From positions 1,366,544 through 1,430,543 of the forward strand of contig CH672374.1 in the NCBI GenBank assembly GCA_000153385.1: a DNA stretch of 64,000 nt, written 5' to 3'. The notes beneath the pieces were generated by a model. The model was not told where the DNA came from. It searched no databases and worked only from the letters and a program-made list of their open reading frames with translations. Below, piece by piece: positions 53,464 to 62,782 of this stretch (within the stretch, counting starts at the first letter, position 1; every line of letters starts with the position of its first letter). The stretch comes from Flavobacteria bacterium BBFL7. GTDB lineage: Bacteria; Bacteroidota; Bacteroidia; Flavobacteriales; Flavobacteriaceae. Both the position numbers and the translations under genes were made by a program.

Positions 53464-54210
53464 ATGAAGATTTTAGTTTGTATCAGCCACGTGCCAGATA
53501 CCACTTCAAAGATTAATTTTACTGATAACAATACTCAGTTTGACACAAATGGTGTACAATATGTCATTAACCCAAATGATGAATTTGGATTAACAAGAGC
53601 CATGTGGTTTAAAGAAAAGCAAGGTGCAAGTGTAGAAGTTGTTACCGTAGGTGGTGCCGAGGTAGAACCTACTCTTAGAAAAGCCCTAGCCATAGGTGCA
53701 GATAGCGCAACGCGTGTTGACGCTCCAGCATTAGATGGTTATGCAGTTGCTCAAGAACTAGCGGCAGTTGTAAAAAATGGCGGTTATGATCTAGTGATCG
53801 CTGGACGTGAATCGATAGACTATAATGGTGGTATGGTGCCAGGTATGGTAGCTGCTATGACAGGATCTAGTTTTGTTAACACTTGTATTTCTTTAGAAGT
53901 TGATGGTAATACAGCTACTGCAGTAAGAGAGATCGATGGTGGTAAAGAAACGGTAAGCGCTACATTACCTCTTATTATAGGTGGCCAGAAAGGTCTAGTT
54001 GAAGAAAGCGACTTAAGAATCCCTAACATGCGTGGAATTATGATGGCTCGTAAAAAGCCATTGAATGTAACTCCATCTGTTGCTACAGCTACAGAAACTA
54101 AAACAGTTTCTTTTGAAAAGCCAGCACCTAAAGGAGATGTAAAATTAGTAGCCGCAGATAATTTAGATCAACTTATTGACTTGTTACATAACGAGGCAAA
54201 AGCGATTTAA
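53464..54210 (+). CDS. etfB: electron transfer flavoprotein, beta subunit
   Basis: A 248-residue ETF-beta opening MKILVCISHVPDTTSKINF. It has the GAD-type AIGADSATRV segment near 76-85, the GRESIDYNGGMVPGMVA signature near 118-134 and the loop IPNMRGIMMARKKPL. It carries electrons from acyl-CoA dehydrogenases to the quinone pool with EtfA, whose gene follows 91 bp later. Confidence 0.95.
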   Translation: MKILVCISHVPDTTSKINFTDNNTQFDTNGVQYVINPNDEFGLTRAMWFKEKQGASVEVVTVGGAEVEPTLRKALAIGADSATRVDAPALDGYAVAQELAAVVKNGGYDLVIAGRESIDYNGGMVPGMVAAMTGSSFVNTCISLEVDGNTATAVREIDGGKETVSATLPLIIGGQKGLVEESDLRIPNMRGIMMARKKPLNVTPSVATATETKTVSFEKPAPKGDVKLVAADNLDQLIDLLHNEAKAI

Positions 54211-54227
54211 CAAGGTTACTTTAATTA

Positions 54228-54243
54228 CGCTTTCGCGAAAGCG
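54228..54243. repeat. dispersed palindrome, copy 12
   Basis: Exact CGCTTTCGCGAAAGCG in the 91-bp gap between etfB and etfA; one of three non-coding copies. Confidence 0.9.
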
Positions 54244-54301
54244 AAATCACAAAATCAATAACAAGTAAAGAGCATCACGCTCTACTTAAAATATTATAAC
54301 T

Positions 54302-55270
54302 ATGTCAGTATTAGTATATACAGAATCAGAAGCAGGCTCTTTTAAAAAGGCAGCTTATGAAGTTGCGAGCTACGGAAAAGGCATCGCAGACCAGTTAGGA
54401 ACAGGAGTTACAGCTATTTCATTTAATGCAAATGGAGCTGGTGATTTAGGAAACTATGGAGTTTCTAAACAACTTAATGTATCGGACTCAAAATTAGAGA
54501 AATTTAATGCATCGGCTTATGCAGATGCTATTGCACAGGCTGCAAAAGCAGAAGGTGCTACCACGGTAATCATAAGTTCTAGTGCAAATTCTAAGTACTT
54601 AGGCGCATTACTTTGTGTACATCTAGAAGCTGGATATGCGACTAACGTAATGGAATTACCAGCATCAACTAGCCCTTTTACAGTTAAAAGATCTGTTTTC
54701 ACAAATAAGGCATTTGCCATGACAGAGATTTCTACAACTAATAAGTTAGTAGGTCTGGCAAATAATTCTTACGGATTAAAAGAGAATTCAACAGATTGTT
54801 CCACAGAGGCTTTTACACCTACTTTAAATGAAGGTGATTTTAAAGTTCAAGTACAGTCAGTAGACAAGGCTAGCGATAAAGTAAGTATAGCCGATGCAGA
54901 TGTAGTAGTAAGTGCTGGTCGTGGTCTTAAAGGTCCAGAGAACTGGGGAATGATAGAAGAGTTAGCTGAAATTTTAGGAGCAGCAACTGCTTGTTCTAAA
55001 CCTGTAAGTGATATGGGTTGGAGACCGCACGGTGAACACGTAGGACAAACTGGTAAGCCAGTTGCCACTAATTTATACATTGCTATAGGTATATCTGGAG
55101 CTATACAGCACCTTGCAGGAGTAAGTTCTTCAAAGGTCAAAGTAGTTATCAACACAGACCCAGAAGCGCCATTTTTCAAAGCCGCAGACTATGGTGTAGT
55201 AGGTGACGCATTTGAAGTTGTACCTGCATTAATTGAAAAATTAAAAGCATTCAAAGCAGCAAATGCTTAA
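54302..55270 (+). CDS. etfA: electron transfer flavoprotein, alpha subunit
   Basis: A 322-residue ETF-alpha. The FAD-binding C-terminal domain has VVVSAGRGLKGPENW near 200, PVSDMGWRPHGEHVGQTGK near 238, YIAIGISGAIQHLAGV near 260-275 and VVINTDPEAPFFKAADYGVVGD near 283-304. It pairs with EtfB upstream. A terminator follows. Confidence 0.95.
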   Translation: MSVLVYTESEAGSFKKAAYEVASYGKGIADQLGTGVTAISFNANGAGDLGNYGVSKQLNVSDSKLEKFNASAYADAIAQAAKAEGATTVIISSSANSKYLGALLCVHLEAGYATNVMELPASTSPFTVKRSVFTNKAFAMTEISTTNKLVGLANNSYGLKENSTDCSTEAFTPTLNEGDFKVQVQSVDKASDKVSIADADVVVSAGRGLKGPENWGMIEELAEILGAATACSKPVSDMGWRPHGEHVGQTGKPVATNLYIAIGISGAIQHLAGVSSSKVKVVINTDPEAPFFKAADYGVVGDAFEVVPALIEKLKAFKAANA

Positions 55271-55292
55271 TTCTTAATAATTTGTTAGCTTT

Positions 55293-55339
55293 AAGGCTGT
55301 GCATTATGAGAAAAACACTCATTTTTGCACAGCTTTTTT
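55293..55339 (+). terminator. terminator after etfA
   Basis: AAGGCTGTGCA pairs with TGCACAGCTTTTTT around a partly paired loop, ending in a T tract 23 bp before the next ATG. Confidence 0.75.
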
Positions 55340-55361
55340 CATTTATAATGAGTGTAACTCT

Positions 55362-55979
55362 ATGAGTCTAAAACGACTTAACATACGCGGAATATCATAC
55401 AGTGAGACCCAAAACGGAGCTTATGCTCTAGTTCTCAAAGAAGTAGGTGGCAACAGACAGCTCCCTATAGTCATAGGCGCATTTGAAGCTCAGAGCATTG
55501 CTATAGCCCTTGAAAAAGAGATCAGTCCACCGAGACCTCTTACACATGATCTTTTTAAGACTTTTGGAGAGCGTTTTGGTATCGTCGTAAAGCAAGTCAT
55601 AATTCACAAGTTAGTGGATGGTGTCTTTTTCTCAAGTCTGATTTGTGAAAGGGATAAGATAGAAGAAATTATAGATGCTAGAACAAGTGATGCTATTGCA
55701 CTTGCCGTGAGGTTTAAGGCTCCTGTTTTCACCTATGAGAATATATTAGATGAAGCAGGCGTACAATCACATATCAGACCAGATAAAGAATTACAGGAAG
55801 ACCCTTTGGACTTAAGCAATGATGAATTTATTGAAGAATTAATCAATACAGATCATAACGAAGAAGACAATTATAGTCATTTAAGCATCAAAGAACTTCA
55901 CAAAATGTTAGACGAAGCTGTGTCTAATGAAAATTATGAACTAGCCGCGCGTTTGCGTGATGAAATATCAAAACGATAA
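55362..55979 (+). CDS. bifunctional nuclease (DUF151) with UVR motif
   Basis: About 205 residues from the ATG at 55362, chosen because earlier in-frame residues lie in the etfA terminator. The BFN domain has KRLNIRGISYSETQNGAYALVL and a GAFEAQSIAIALEK core, with SDAIALAVRFKAPVF. A C-terminal UVR-like coiled segment (KELHKMLDEAVSNENYELAARLRDEI) resembles the UvrB/UvrC link. The stop overlaps the start of the transporter gene (TAATG). Confidence 0.88.
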   Translation: MSLKRLNIRGISYSETQNGAYALVLKEVGGNRQLPIVIGAFEAQSIAIALEKEISPPRPLTHDLFKTFGERFGIVVKQVIIHKLVDGVFFSSLICERDKIEEIIDARTSDAIALAVRFKAPVFTYENILDEAGVQSHIRPDKELQEDPLDLSNDEFIEELINTDHNEEDNYSHLSIKELHKMLDEAVSNENYELAARLRDEISKR

Positions 55980-57445
55980 TGAAACTGCCTACCATACTTT
56001 CTCAACGCAATGTGTGTTTGAGTATTTTATTGCTATTCTTCTCACTTATAGCACAAGCGGTTCTTCCGGCGTCCAGTAACACTGCCATTCAAGAAATCAC
56101 AACTAATAATATCGCCATTTCTAATGTAACTGAACCTAATGTTACATTTGAAAGTATCTATCGAAGCCTTATAGGTATCGCCTTTCTATTAGGAATAGGT
56201 TTTGCCTTTAGCGCTAATCGAAAAAAAATAGACTGGCGATTAGTTATTATTGGCATCAGTTTACAAATTGTTTTTGCGACCTTATTTTTATTGGTTGAAG
56301 AAGTTGCTGCTGTTTTTCAGTGGATAGCAGAAAAAGTAGTTGAATTTCTAGCAGTTGCAGAGGAAGGTGCTCAATTTGTATTTGGTAATCTCGTTGATCC
56401 ATCACAAAGTATGGGCTACATTTTTGCCTTTAAAGTATTGCCCACCATAGTTTTCTTTTCTGCATTTACTTCATTACTATATTACTTAGGAATTTTACAA
56501 AAAATCGTGTATGTATTTGCTTGGGTTATGAGCAAAACCATGCGTTTAAGTGGAGCAGAATCACTAGCTGCTGCCGCAAATATTTTTATAGGTCAGACGG
56601 AAGCACCTCTGGTAGTAAAGCCATACCTAGACAAAATGACCAAGTCAGAAATCCTATGCCTTATGGTAGGTGGAATGGCAACAATAGCTGGTGGAGTTCT
56701 AGCAGCCTTTATTGAATTTCTAGGAGGAACAGATCCAATTGCTAAAGCAGAATTTGCTCGACACTTGATTACAGCCTCTATAATGAGTGCGCCTGCAGCG
56801 ATAGTAATGGCAAAAATGCTTTTCCCTGAAACAGACACAGATAAAATAGACCGCAAACTGGACATATCTAAAGAAAAAATAGGATCAAATGTTCTTGATG
56901 CGATCTCTAGAGGTACAACAGACGGTCTTAAATTAGCGGTTAACGTTGGTGCTATGTTGTTAGTTTTTACAGCAATAATAGCTGTGGTGAATTGGTTTCT
57001 AGGAGACTTAATAGGTGCACCTAGCGGCCTGAATGATTTAATTACAGATGCTACAGATGGACGTTATCAAAAATTTTCTATGCAATACATTTTAGGTAAT
57101 TTATTTGCTCCGATTGCTTGGATTATAGGCGTTCCTGCTTCTGATATTGTTGCGGTAGGTCAATTACTAGGAGAGAAAACAATATTAAATGAGTTCTTTG
57201 CTTATGCTTCTTTAAGTAAATTAAAAGCAGCTGGTGTCTTAACTAACTATAGGTCTATTGTTATATCTACCTATGCACTTTGTGGATTTGCTAACTTTGC
57301 TTCTATCGGTATTCAAATAGGCGGAATAGGTGTGTTAGCTCCTAGCCAACGTAAAACCCTAGCAGCTTTTGGAATCAAAGCTTTAATAGGTGGTACTTGT
57401 GCAGCATTACTTACTGCTACTATAGCCGGTATGCTTTTTGGGTAA
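55979..57445 (+). CDS. NupC-type concentrative nucleoside transporter
   Basis: A 488-residue CNT-family transporter with about ten hydrophobic segments. NIFIGQTEAPLVVKPYL near 196-212 and GGMATIAGGVLAAFIEFLGG near 228-250 are the substrate and ion-binding regions. NYRSIVISTYALCGFANFASIGIQIGG near 420-450 completes the family pattern. It is about 70 residues longer than Escherichia coli NupC because of an N-terminal signal-like extension. It is coupled to the bifunctional nuclease gene. Confidence 0.92.
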   Translation: MKLPTILSQRNVCLSILLLFFSLIAQAVLPASSNTAIQEITTNNIAISNVTEPNVTFESIYRSLIGIAFLLGIGFAFSANRKKIDWRLVIIGISLQIVFATLFLLVEEVAAVFQWIAEKVVEFLAVAEEGAQFVFGNLVDPSQSMGYIFAFKVLPTIVFFSAFTSLLYYLGILQKIVYVFAWVMSKTMRLSGAESLAAAANIFIGQTEAPLVVKPYLDKMTKSEILCLMVGGMATIAGGVLAAFIEFLGGTDPIAKAEFARHLITASIMSAPAAIVMAKMLFPETDTDKIDRKLDISKEKIGSNVLDAISRGTTDGLKLAVNVGAMLLVFTAIIAVVNWFLGDLIGAPSGLNDLITDATDGRYQKFSMQYILGNLFAPIAWIIGVPASDIVAVGQLLGEKTILNEFFAYASLSKLKAAGVLTNYRSIVISTYALCGFANFASIGIQIGGIGVLAPSQRKTLAAFGIKALIGGTCAALLTATIAGMLFG

Positions 57446-57525
57446 AATAATGTTTTTATCGACTACCTACTTTAAATAACTTCTAGGCCTAACAAACAAT
57501 TTAGTTTTTTTTAAGAAAATTTTAA

Positions 57526-57533
57526 TAACTTTG
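57526..57533 (+). promoter_or_regulatory. candidate -7 element of the 57559 gene
   Basis: TAACTTTG 25 bp upstream of the ATG; the -33 region is not clear. Confidence 0.45.
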
Positions 57534-57558
57534 CTGCTTTAAATTTTGGTCCAAAGTT

Positions 57559-57957
57559 ATGTTACCTACTGATCATATTGCACGTGCAAATCACCATTTT
57601 CAATATGAATTTGGTAATCTTTATTGTTTTGACCATTATGTTATTGGTATTATAAATGATCAAATCAATATAGGCACTATAGAAGCTAAGACTATACTTA
57701 ATGATTTGAATAAATACTTTTCAAATAAACAATTTGTATACATTGCTAATCGTGCTTTTGCGCACAACATCGACCTATCCGTATATAAATTGGTCAACCC
57801 TAAAAAGCTTGTCGGTATAGCAATTGTTTCTCCTCACGAAAATGAAATCGAGCGAGCTGTTGAAGAACAACAATTGTATTCTGGTTCTTTTGGATTATTT
57901 AAGAACGTAGAAAGTGCAATTGCATGGGCAAATACTTTTCAAAAAGTTGAAGGCTAA
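57559..57957 (+). CDS. conserved-looking protein of unknown function, SpoIIAA/STAS-like
   Basis: A 132-residue soluble protein. The pattern IGIINDQINIGTIEAKTILNDLNKYF, then FVYIANRAF and IAIVSPHENEIERAVEEQQLYSGSFGLFKNVESAIAWAN, resembles SpoIIAA/STAS-fold proteins. The match is from memory of the fold, so the name is tentative. It stands alone after the transporter. Confidence 0.6.
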   Translation: MLPTDHIARANHHFQYEFGNLYCFDHYVIGIINDQINIGTIEAKTILNDLNKYFSNKQFVYIANRAFAHNIDLSVYKLVNPKKLVGIAIVSPHENEIERAVEEQQLYSGSFGLFKNVESAIAWANTFQKVEG

Positions 57958-58077
57958 TTGTAAACACAAATCAAAATAGTCCTTATTTTTACTTACGATT
58001 TGTGCATGATAGAATAATATTTCTTCTATTTTGTGTGCCGTTACAGTAATTTTTTAATTAATATCTCAAGCATAAAT

Positions 58078-58902
58078 ATGAAACAGTATCACGATTTACT
58101 ACAACATATTCTAGACCATGGAACTGATAAAGGTGATCGAACAGGAACTGGAACGAGAAGTATTTTTGGTTACCAGATGAGATTTAATTTGGAAGAAGGC
58201 TTCCCTATGGTTACTACAAAGAAGCTTCATCTTAAATCTATAATACACGAATTGTTATGGTTTCTTACCGGAGACACTAATGTAAAATATTTACAAGACA
58301 ATGGTGTACGCATATGGAATGAATGGGCAAATGATAATGGAGATTTAGGACCGGTATACGGTCACCAATGGCGCAACTGGAATAATGAAGATATTGATCA
58401 AATTAAAGACATCGTAAAAACCCTTAAAGATAATCCTAATAGCCGTCGCATGATGGTAAGCGCATGGAACCCTAGTGTCATGCCAGATACGAGTATTAGT
58501 TTTTCAGAAAATGTGGCTAACGGAAAGGCAGCCCTACCACCATGTCACGCTTTTTTTCAGTTTTATGTTTCAGACAACAAACTGAGCTGCCAACTCTATC
58601 AACGTAGTGCAGATGTTTTTCTAGGAGTACCTTTTAATATTGCCAGTTATGCTCTATTTACAATGATGATGGCACAAGTTTGTGGTTTTGAGTACGGTGA
58701 CTTCATTCACACATTTGGCGATGTCCATATATACTCAAACCATATGGAACAAGTCGCATTGCAACTATCTCGAGAAACACGTCCTTTACCAACGATGAAA
58801 ATTAATCCTGATGTAAAAGATATTTTCAACTTTAAATTTGAAGATTTTACATTAGACAATTACAATCCTCACCCAGCTATTAAAGGTGCCGTTGCTATAT
58901 AA
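58078..58902 (+). CDS. thyA: thymidylate synthase
   Basis: A 274-residue ThyA. It shows [17 protein letters not shown], the catalytic cysteine in [12 protein letters not shown] and [20 protein letters not shown], as expected. The ATG at 58078 gives the usual length; an earlier in-frame ATG lies in poorly conserved sequence. It makes dTMP from dUMP with methylene-tetrahydrofolate. A small membrane protein follows after 3 bp; no folA (DHFR) is adjacent in this window. Confidence 0.95.
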   Translation: MKQYHDLLQHILDHGTDKGDRTGTGTRSIFGYQMRFNLEEGFPMVTTKKLHLKSIIHELLWFLTGDTNVKYLQDNGVRIWNEWANDNGDLGPVYGHQWRNWNNEDIDQIKDIVKTLKDNPNSRRMMVSAWNPSVMPDTSISFSENVANGKAALPPCHAFFQFYVSDNKLSCQLYQRSADVFLGVPFNIASYALFTMMMAQVCGFEYGDFIHTFGDVHIYSNHMEQVALQLSRETRPLPTMKINPDVKDIFNFKFEDFTLDNYNPHPAIKGAVAI

Positions 58903-58905
58903 AAA

Positions 58906-59478
58906 ATGAGATTTTTATTACTTATATTACTTCTAGTTTCGAACCTTAATTATGCACAAGATAATGATCCTGCATATGTAGATTTTTTAGAAATTGACGA
59001 TACAGAATTTAAAGATTCTCCCAGTTTCTATGTAGTTGACTTGAAAATGACTGCCTCAGATCCAGGCATGGCGTTGGCGAGTTGGGACGCTCATAAATCA
59101 CTGACTAAATTCTTAGTAGAGCTTTACGACCCTACCACTAATAAGCTATTTCATCGCAAGGTATATAGAGATAAATCTATAAGCATTCCCGCAAGCGCAA
59201 AATTAGTTGTTTCTCCAATCCATCTAAATCTAAAAGGAAAATCAAAAACAACAACGCTATCTCAATCTAATTACCAGCACAAGAGAGAACAACGTAAAAA
59301 CATGGAGAAGCTCTTGAAAGAGATGCAAGAGCAAGATTATCAATCTTCTAAAGAAATCCCATGGCGATGGATTTTAAGAGGCATCGGTTTACTTGCGCTA
59401 GTTGTTGGTTTGATTGCTAAATTTGCTGGCAACAAGGCTGAGTTTAAAGACTATGATAGACGCAATAGAAAGCCTTGA
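58906..59478 (+). CDS. single-pass membrane protein of unknown function
   Basis: A 190-residue protein with an N-terminal signal (to NYAQ), a beta-rich external part, a charged Lys/Glu/Gln region (about 120-145) and a helix near 155-175 (WRWILRGIGLLALVVGLIAKF) before a short basic tail. No family recognised. It is 3 bp after thyA, so co-transcribed. Confidence 0.65.
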   Translation: MRFLLLILLLVSNLNYAQDNDPAYVDFLEIDDTEFKDSPSFYVVDLKMTASDPGMALASWDAHKSLTKFLVELYDPTTNKLFHRKVYRDKSISIPASAKLVVSPIHLNLKGKSKTTTLSQSNYQHKREQRKNMEKLLKEMQEQDYQSSKEIPWRWILRGIGLLALVVGLIAKFAGNKAEFKDYDRRNRKP

Positions 59479-59486
59479 TCAGTATA

Positions 59487-59502
59487 CGCTTACGCGAAAG
59501 CG
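59487..59502. repeat. dispersed palindrome, copy 13
   Basis: CGCTTACGCGAAAGCG, one mismatch, intergenic, 9 bp after the stop of the preceding gene. Confidence 0.8.
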
Positions 59503-59581
59503 ACACCTAAAACGTCCTAACTATTTCACAAAATCCTATAAGAGTGCTAGACTTTTGTAAATTCCTTTTAACTTTGAGAAG

Positions 59582-60748
59582 ATGAATACAAAAGAAACAC
59601 TTCTTAATCTGTTTTTGGACACCCGAAAACACTCTGAGGCTATATGTAAGCCTTTACAAAAAGAAGATTATGTGGTGCAACCTATAGTCGATGTATCACC
59701 GCCTAAATGGCACCTAGGACATACGACATGGTTTTTTGAAGAATTCTTGCTAGACAGTTATCTTCCGGGATATAAAAGATTCCATGATCAATATGCATAT
59801 GTTTTTAATAGCTATTATGAAAGCATAGGTGCTCGAGTAGTGCGCACAGATCGAGGAAATCTTTCAAGACCAAGTGTTGATGAAATTTATGAATATCGAG
59901 CGTATGTTACTCAACACATGGCACAACTCATAGAAAACCATTGGAAAGCAGAATTGACTCCTATATTAGAAATAGGCATTCATCACGAGAAACAACATCA
60001 AGAATTATTACTCACTGACATTAAATATATATTAGGCAACAATCCATTGTTGCCCGTTTATAATCAGATAAATGACGAAGTATTTGTAAGCAACAATACG
60101 TCAAAATGGATTAAGATGCCCGCGCAAATTTATGAAGTAGGTCATAAAGGAGAAGGTTTTAGTTATGATAACGAACAACCACGCCACCGTGTTTTTTTAG
60201 AGGCATATGAGATATCTAGTGAACTAGTCACTTGTGGAGAATGGATAGACTTTATTAATGATGGCGGCTATACTAATGTGATGCTATGGCATACAGAAGG
60301 CTGGGATTGGGTTCAAAAAAATAACATATGCGCACCTATGTATTGGTTTGAAGAAAATAATCAATGGAATCAATACACTTTGAATGGTGTCACTGGTATT
60401 AATAAATCTAGCGGCATTACTCATGTATCCTATTATGAAGCTTTTGCTTTTGCACAATGGAAAGGTTTGCGCTTACCTACCGAGTTTGAATGGGAAGCTG
60501 CACAAGAGAGTTTTAACTGGGGTAAAAGATGGGAATGGACAGAAAGCGCTTACTTACCTTACCCTAATTATCAAAAACCTGATGGCGCCCTAGGCGAATA
60601 CAATGGTAAATTTATGGTTAATCAAAAAGTCTTAAGAGGCAGTTCCATTGCTACTCCAACACAACACGCCAGAACCACTTACAGAAACTTTTTTCATCCT
60701 TATTTAAGATGGCAATTTACGAGTTTAAGGCTCGCACAATCTATATGA
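59582..60748 (+). CDS. egtB: EgtB-type ergothioneine sulfoxide synthase
   Basis: A 388-residue non-heme iron enzyme. The DinB-like N-terminal domain has WHLGHTTWFFEEF (His47) near 43-55 and HHEKQHQE with His135, His139 and Glu141. Together they match the three-histidine iron site of EgtB. A FGE/SUMF1-like C-terminal domain (about 165-385) contains RLPTEFEWEAA and LRGSSIATP. It joins hercynine to a cysteine thiol with oxygen. Neither egtA nor egtC is present nearby, so free cysteine may be the donor (inference). It overlaps egtD by 4 bp. Confidence 0.88.
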   Translation: MNTKETLLNLFLDTRKHSEAICKPLQKEDYVVQPIVDVSPPKWHLGHTTWFFEEFLLDSYLPGYKRFHDQYAYVFNSYYESIGARVVRTDRGNLSRPSVDEIYEYRAYVTQHMAQLIENHWKAELTPILEIGIHHEKQHQELLLTDIKYILGNNPLLPVYNQINDEVFVSNNTSKWIKMPAQIYEVGHKGEGFSYDNEQPRHRVFLEAYEISSELVTCGEWIDFINDGGYTNVMLWHTEGWDWVQKNNICAPMYWFEENNQWNQYTLNGVTGINKSSGITHVSYYEAFAFAQWKGLRLPTEFEWEAAQESFNWGKRWEWTESAYLPYPNYQKPDGALGEYNGKFMVNQKVLRGSSIATPTQHARTTYRNFFHPYLRWQFTSLRLAQSI

Positions 60749-61710
60749 CAAAGCAAGAAACATTTCAATTAGAATTTGAAAATCACGTAAAAGAAGGTCT
60801 TAGTACATTTCCCAAATTTTTAAGTTCAAAATATATTTACGACGATCGTGGTGATGAGTTATTTCAACAAATAATGGCTTTACCAGAGTACTATCTTACT
60901 GAAGCCGAATTTAATATTGTAGACACCTACAAGAGTAATTTAAGAGAAGTCTTTAATGAGCATGGTGCTTTTGATCTTATTGAATTAGGTGCCGGTGATG
61001 GTAAAAAAACTAAGGTTCTATTGAAAGAATTAGTACATAACAATGTACAGTTTACTTATATACCTATCGACATAAGTCAACATGCGATAGATGATTTAAC
61101 TATGTCTCTCACTTCTATTTTACCAGAATTAGAGGTTCAAGGAGAACAAGGCACATATTTCAAAGTACTAGAAAGATTAGCTACCTATAACAAAAGACCT
61201 AAAGTCATTATAGTTCTAGGATCTAATATTGGCAATCTCGAGCATCCACAAGCCATTAATTTCCTAAAAAAAATAAAGGAAGTAATGTCCCATAACGACT
61301 TATTATTTATGGGATTTGATCAAAAGAAAAATCCTTTAACCATTCAAAATGCATATGCAGATTCTAAAGGCGTAACGCAAGAGTTCAACCGCAATTTATT
61401 ACATAGAATTAATAAAGAAATGAACGCTGATTTCCCTGTTGACAGTTTTGAGCATTGGGAATCATACGACCCAGAAACGGGTACCGCAAAAAGCTTTCTT
61501 ATCGCAACCGAACCATGCGAAGTTGAAATTAAAAAACTAGGCTTTAAAACCACGTTTAAAAAATGGGAGACTATACATTGTGAAATCTCTCAAAAATATG
61601 ACGACGAAACAGTAGAATGGCTAGCAAATCAATCTGGTTTAGAAATTGAAAAAATTTATGAGGACCAACAAAAGCTATTCAAAGATTATTTATTTAAAGT
61701 ATTAAAATAA
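60745..61710 (+). CDS. egtD: EgtD, L-histidine N-alpha-methyltransferase
   Basis: About 321 residues from the ATG at 60745, supported by the ATGA overlap with egtB. The family start FQLEFENHVKEGLSTFPKFLSSKYIYDDRGDELF is followed by the SAM site IELGAGDGKKTKVLL, YIPIDISQHAIDDL and LGSNIGNLEHPQAINFL. It trimethylates histidine to hercynine, the EgtB substrate. Confidence 0.92.
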   Translation: MTKQETFQLEFENHVKEGLSTFPKFLSSKYIYDDRGDELFQQIMALPEYYLTEAEFNIVDTYKSNLREVFNEHGAFDLIELGAGDGKKTKVLLKELVHNNVQFTYIPIDISQHAIDDLTMSLTSILPELEVQGEQGTYFKVLERLATYNKRPKVIIVLGSNIGNLEHPQAINFLKKIKEVMSHNDLLFMGFDQKKNPLTIQNAYADSKGVTQEFNRNLLHRINKEMNADFPVDSFEHWESYDPETGTAKSFLIATEPCEVEIKKLGFKTTFKKWETIHCEISQKYDDETVEWLANQSGLEIEKIYEDQQKLFKDYLFKVLK

Positions 61711-61716
61711 AAGCAC

Positions 61717-61998
61717 ATGAAAGCGATATGGAATAATCAAGTCCTTGCAGAAAGCAATGACACTAAAGTTATAGAGAATAATCATTATTTCCCTGCCGAC
61801 AGCATAAAAAAAGAATTCTTTAAAGAAAGTAAAACACAATCAAACTGTCCATGGAAAGGAGTTGCAAGCTACTATACAGTAGAGGTAAACGGAGAACAAA
61901 ATACAGATGCCGCCTGGTACTATCCAGACACTAAACATGCAGCCAAAGAGATTGAAGGTTACGTAGCATTTTGGAAAGGCGTATCTATTAAAGAGTAA
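61717..61998 (+). CDS. DUF427 protein
   Basis: A 93-residue DUF427 protein: WNNQVLAESNDTKVIENNHYFP, then CPWKGVASYYTV and AAWYYPDTKHAAKEIEGYVAFW. It is 6 bp after egtD, so a member of the same transcript. DUF427 genes recur beside egtD in other genomes by family knowledge, but the role is unknown. Confidence 0.88.
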   Translation: MKAIWNNQVLAESNDTKVIENNHYFPADSIKKEFFKESKTQSNCPWKGVASYYTVEVNGEQNTDAAWYYPDTKHAAKEIEGYVAFWKGVSIKE

Positions 61999-62016
61999 AG
62001 CCAGAGATTTTCAAAA

Positions 62017-62055
62017 AAAACCACCTTATTAAAATAACAGTAATACGGTGGTTTT
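62017..62055. terminator. bidirectional terminator after the ergothioneine genes
   Basis: AAAACCACC...GGTGGTTTT with A and T tracts on both sides, between convergent genes. Confidence 0.8.
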
Positions 62056-62077
62056 TAAATATTGATTGTAAGAAATA

Positions 62078-62593
62078 TTAAATCTTATTATATACAAAAT
62101 CTAAGCTGGTAATCCCACTGGCAGGTGTGCCTGATGCGCCACTAAAATATTGCGCTACATCATTATCATCAACATTAAAGGATAGAGATGTAGGTGTCAA
62201 CAAAACTTGTTGAGACTCAGTGGCCGTTCCACCATTTACACTAATAGTAATAGTCAACACTCCATTAACATATGAATAAGTGCCACTTTCAACACTAGTA
62301 TTACATATCAAATTGTTTGCTGCATCAAAACTAACCTCAGCAACAGTTGAGGAAAAGGTACCATCTGCATTAAAAGCAATAGCCATCGTATCAAAACAAC
62401 TGGTCTCATCAGTCAACTCAATATTCGTAATCATGTCTTGATTTAAATCTACTGCTACATCTGCTGTAAGCGTACTAAGGACATAGTTACCTACTAACGC
62501 TGTATTATTATTAATAGATTGATTATCATCGTCAGAACAGGCTGTAAAAACAAATAGCAAAGCAATTAAAGGGTAGAATATATTTTTCATCAT
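62078..62593 (-). CDS. lipocalin-like lipoprotein
   Basis: About 171 residues from one of two adjacent ATGs (62593 or 62590). A lipobox is seen in LFVFTAC, followed by DDDNQ. The body, with VGNYVLSTLTADVAVDLN, FNADGTFSSTV and SGTYSYVNGVLTITI, is the eight-strand lipocalin-like pattern common in flavobacterial lipoproteins. Ligand unknown. An upstream in-frame ATG would give a non-signal N-terminus. Confidence 0.75.
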   Translation of the reverse strand: MMKNIFYPLIALLFVFTACSDDDNQSINNNTALVGNYVLSTLTADVAVDLNQDMITNIELTDETSCFDTMAIAFNADGTFSSTVAEVSFDAANNLICNTSVESGTYSYVNGVLTITISVNGGTATESQQVLLTPTSLSFNVDDNDVAQYFSGASGTPASGITSLDFVYNKI

Positions 62594-62782
62594 TGTTAAT
62601 TTTGTTAAAGATAAGAAATTATAATAAGGTACTATTTTTGAAGCAATTAGAATCCCAAAACCCTTACAGCTGTTGGACTTCCGAATCATTCAGAACACCA
62701 TGTAAGCATATTAAAATATGGAAAAAACAGATTAAAAGTCCTAAAAGTGAAGAACAACTTTATTTTTTTTGAATCTCACTGC

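Noticed and set aside
57965-58004. CACAAATC...GATTTGTG inverted repeat upstream of thyA
   Set aside because: The arms are short and the loop is 24 bases in AT-rich DNA; no T tract or promoter element coincides with it.
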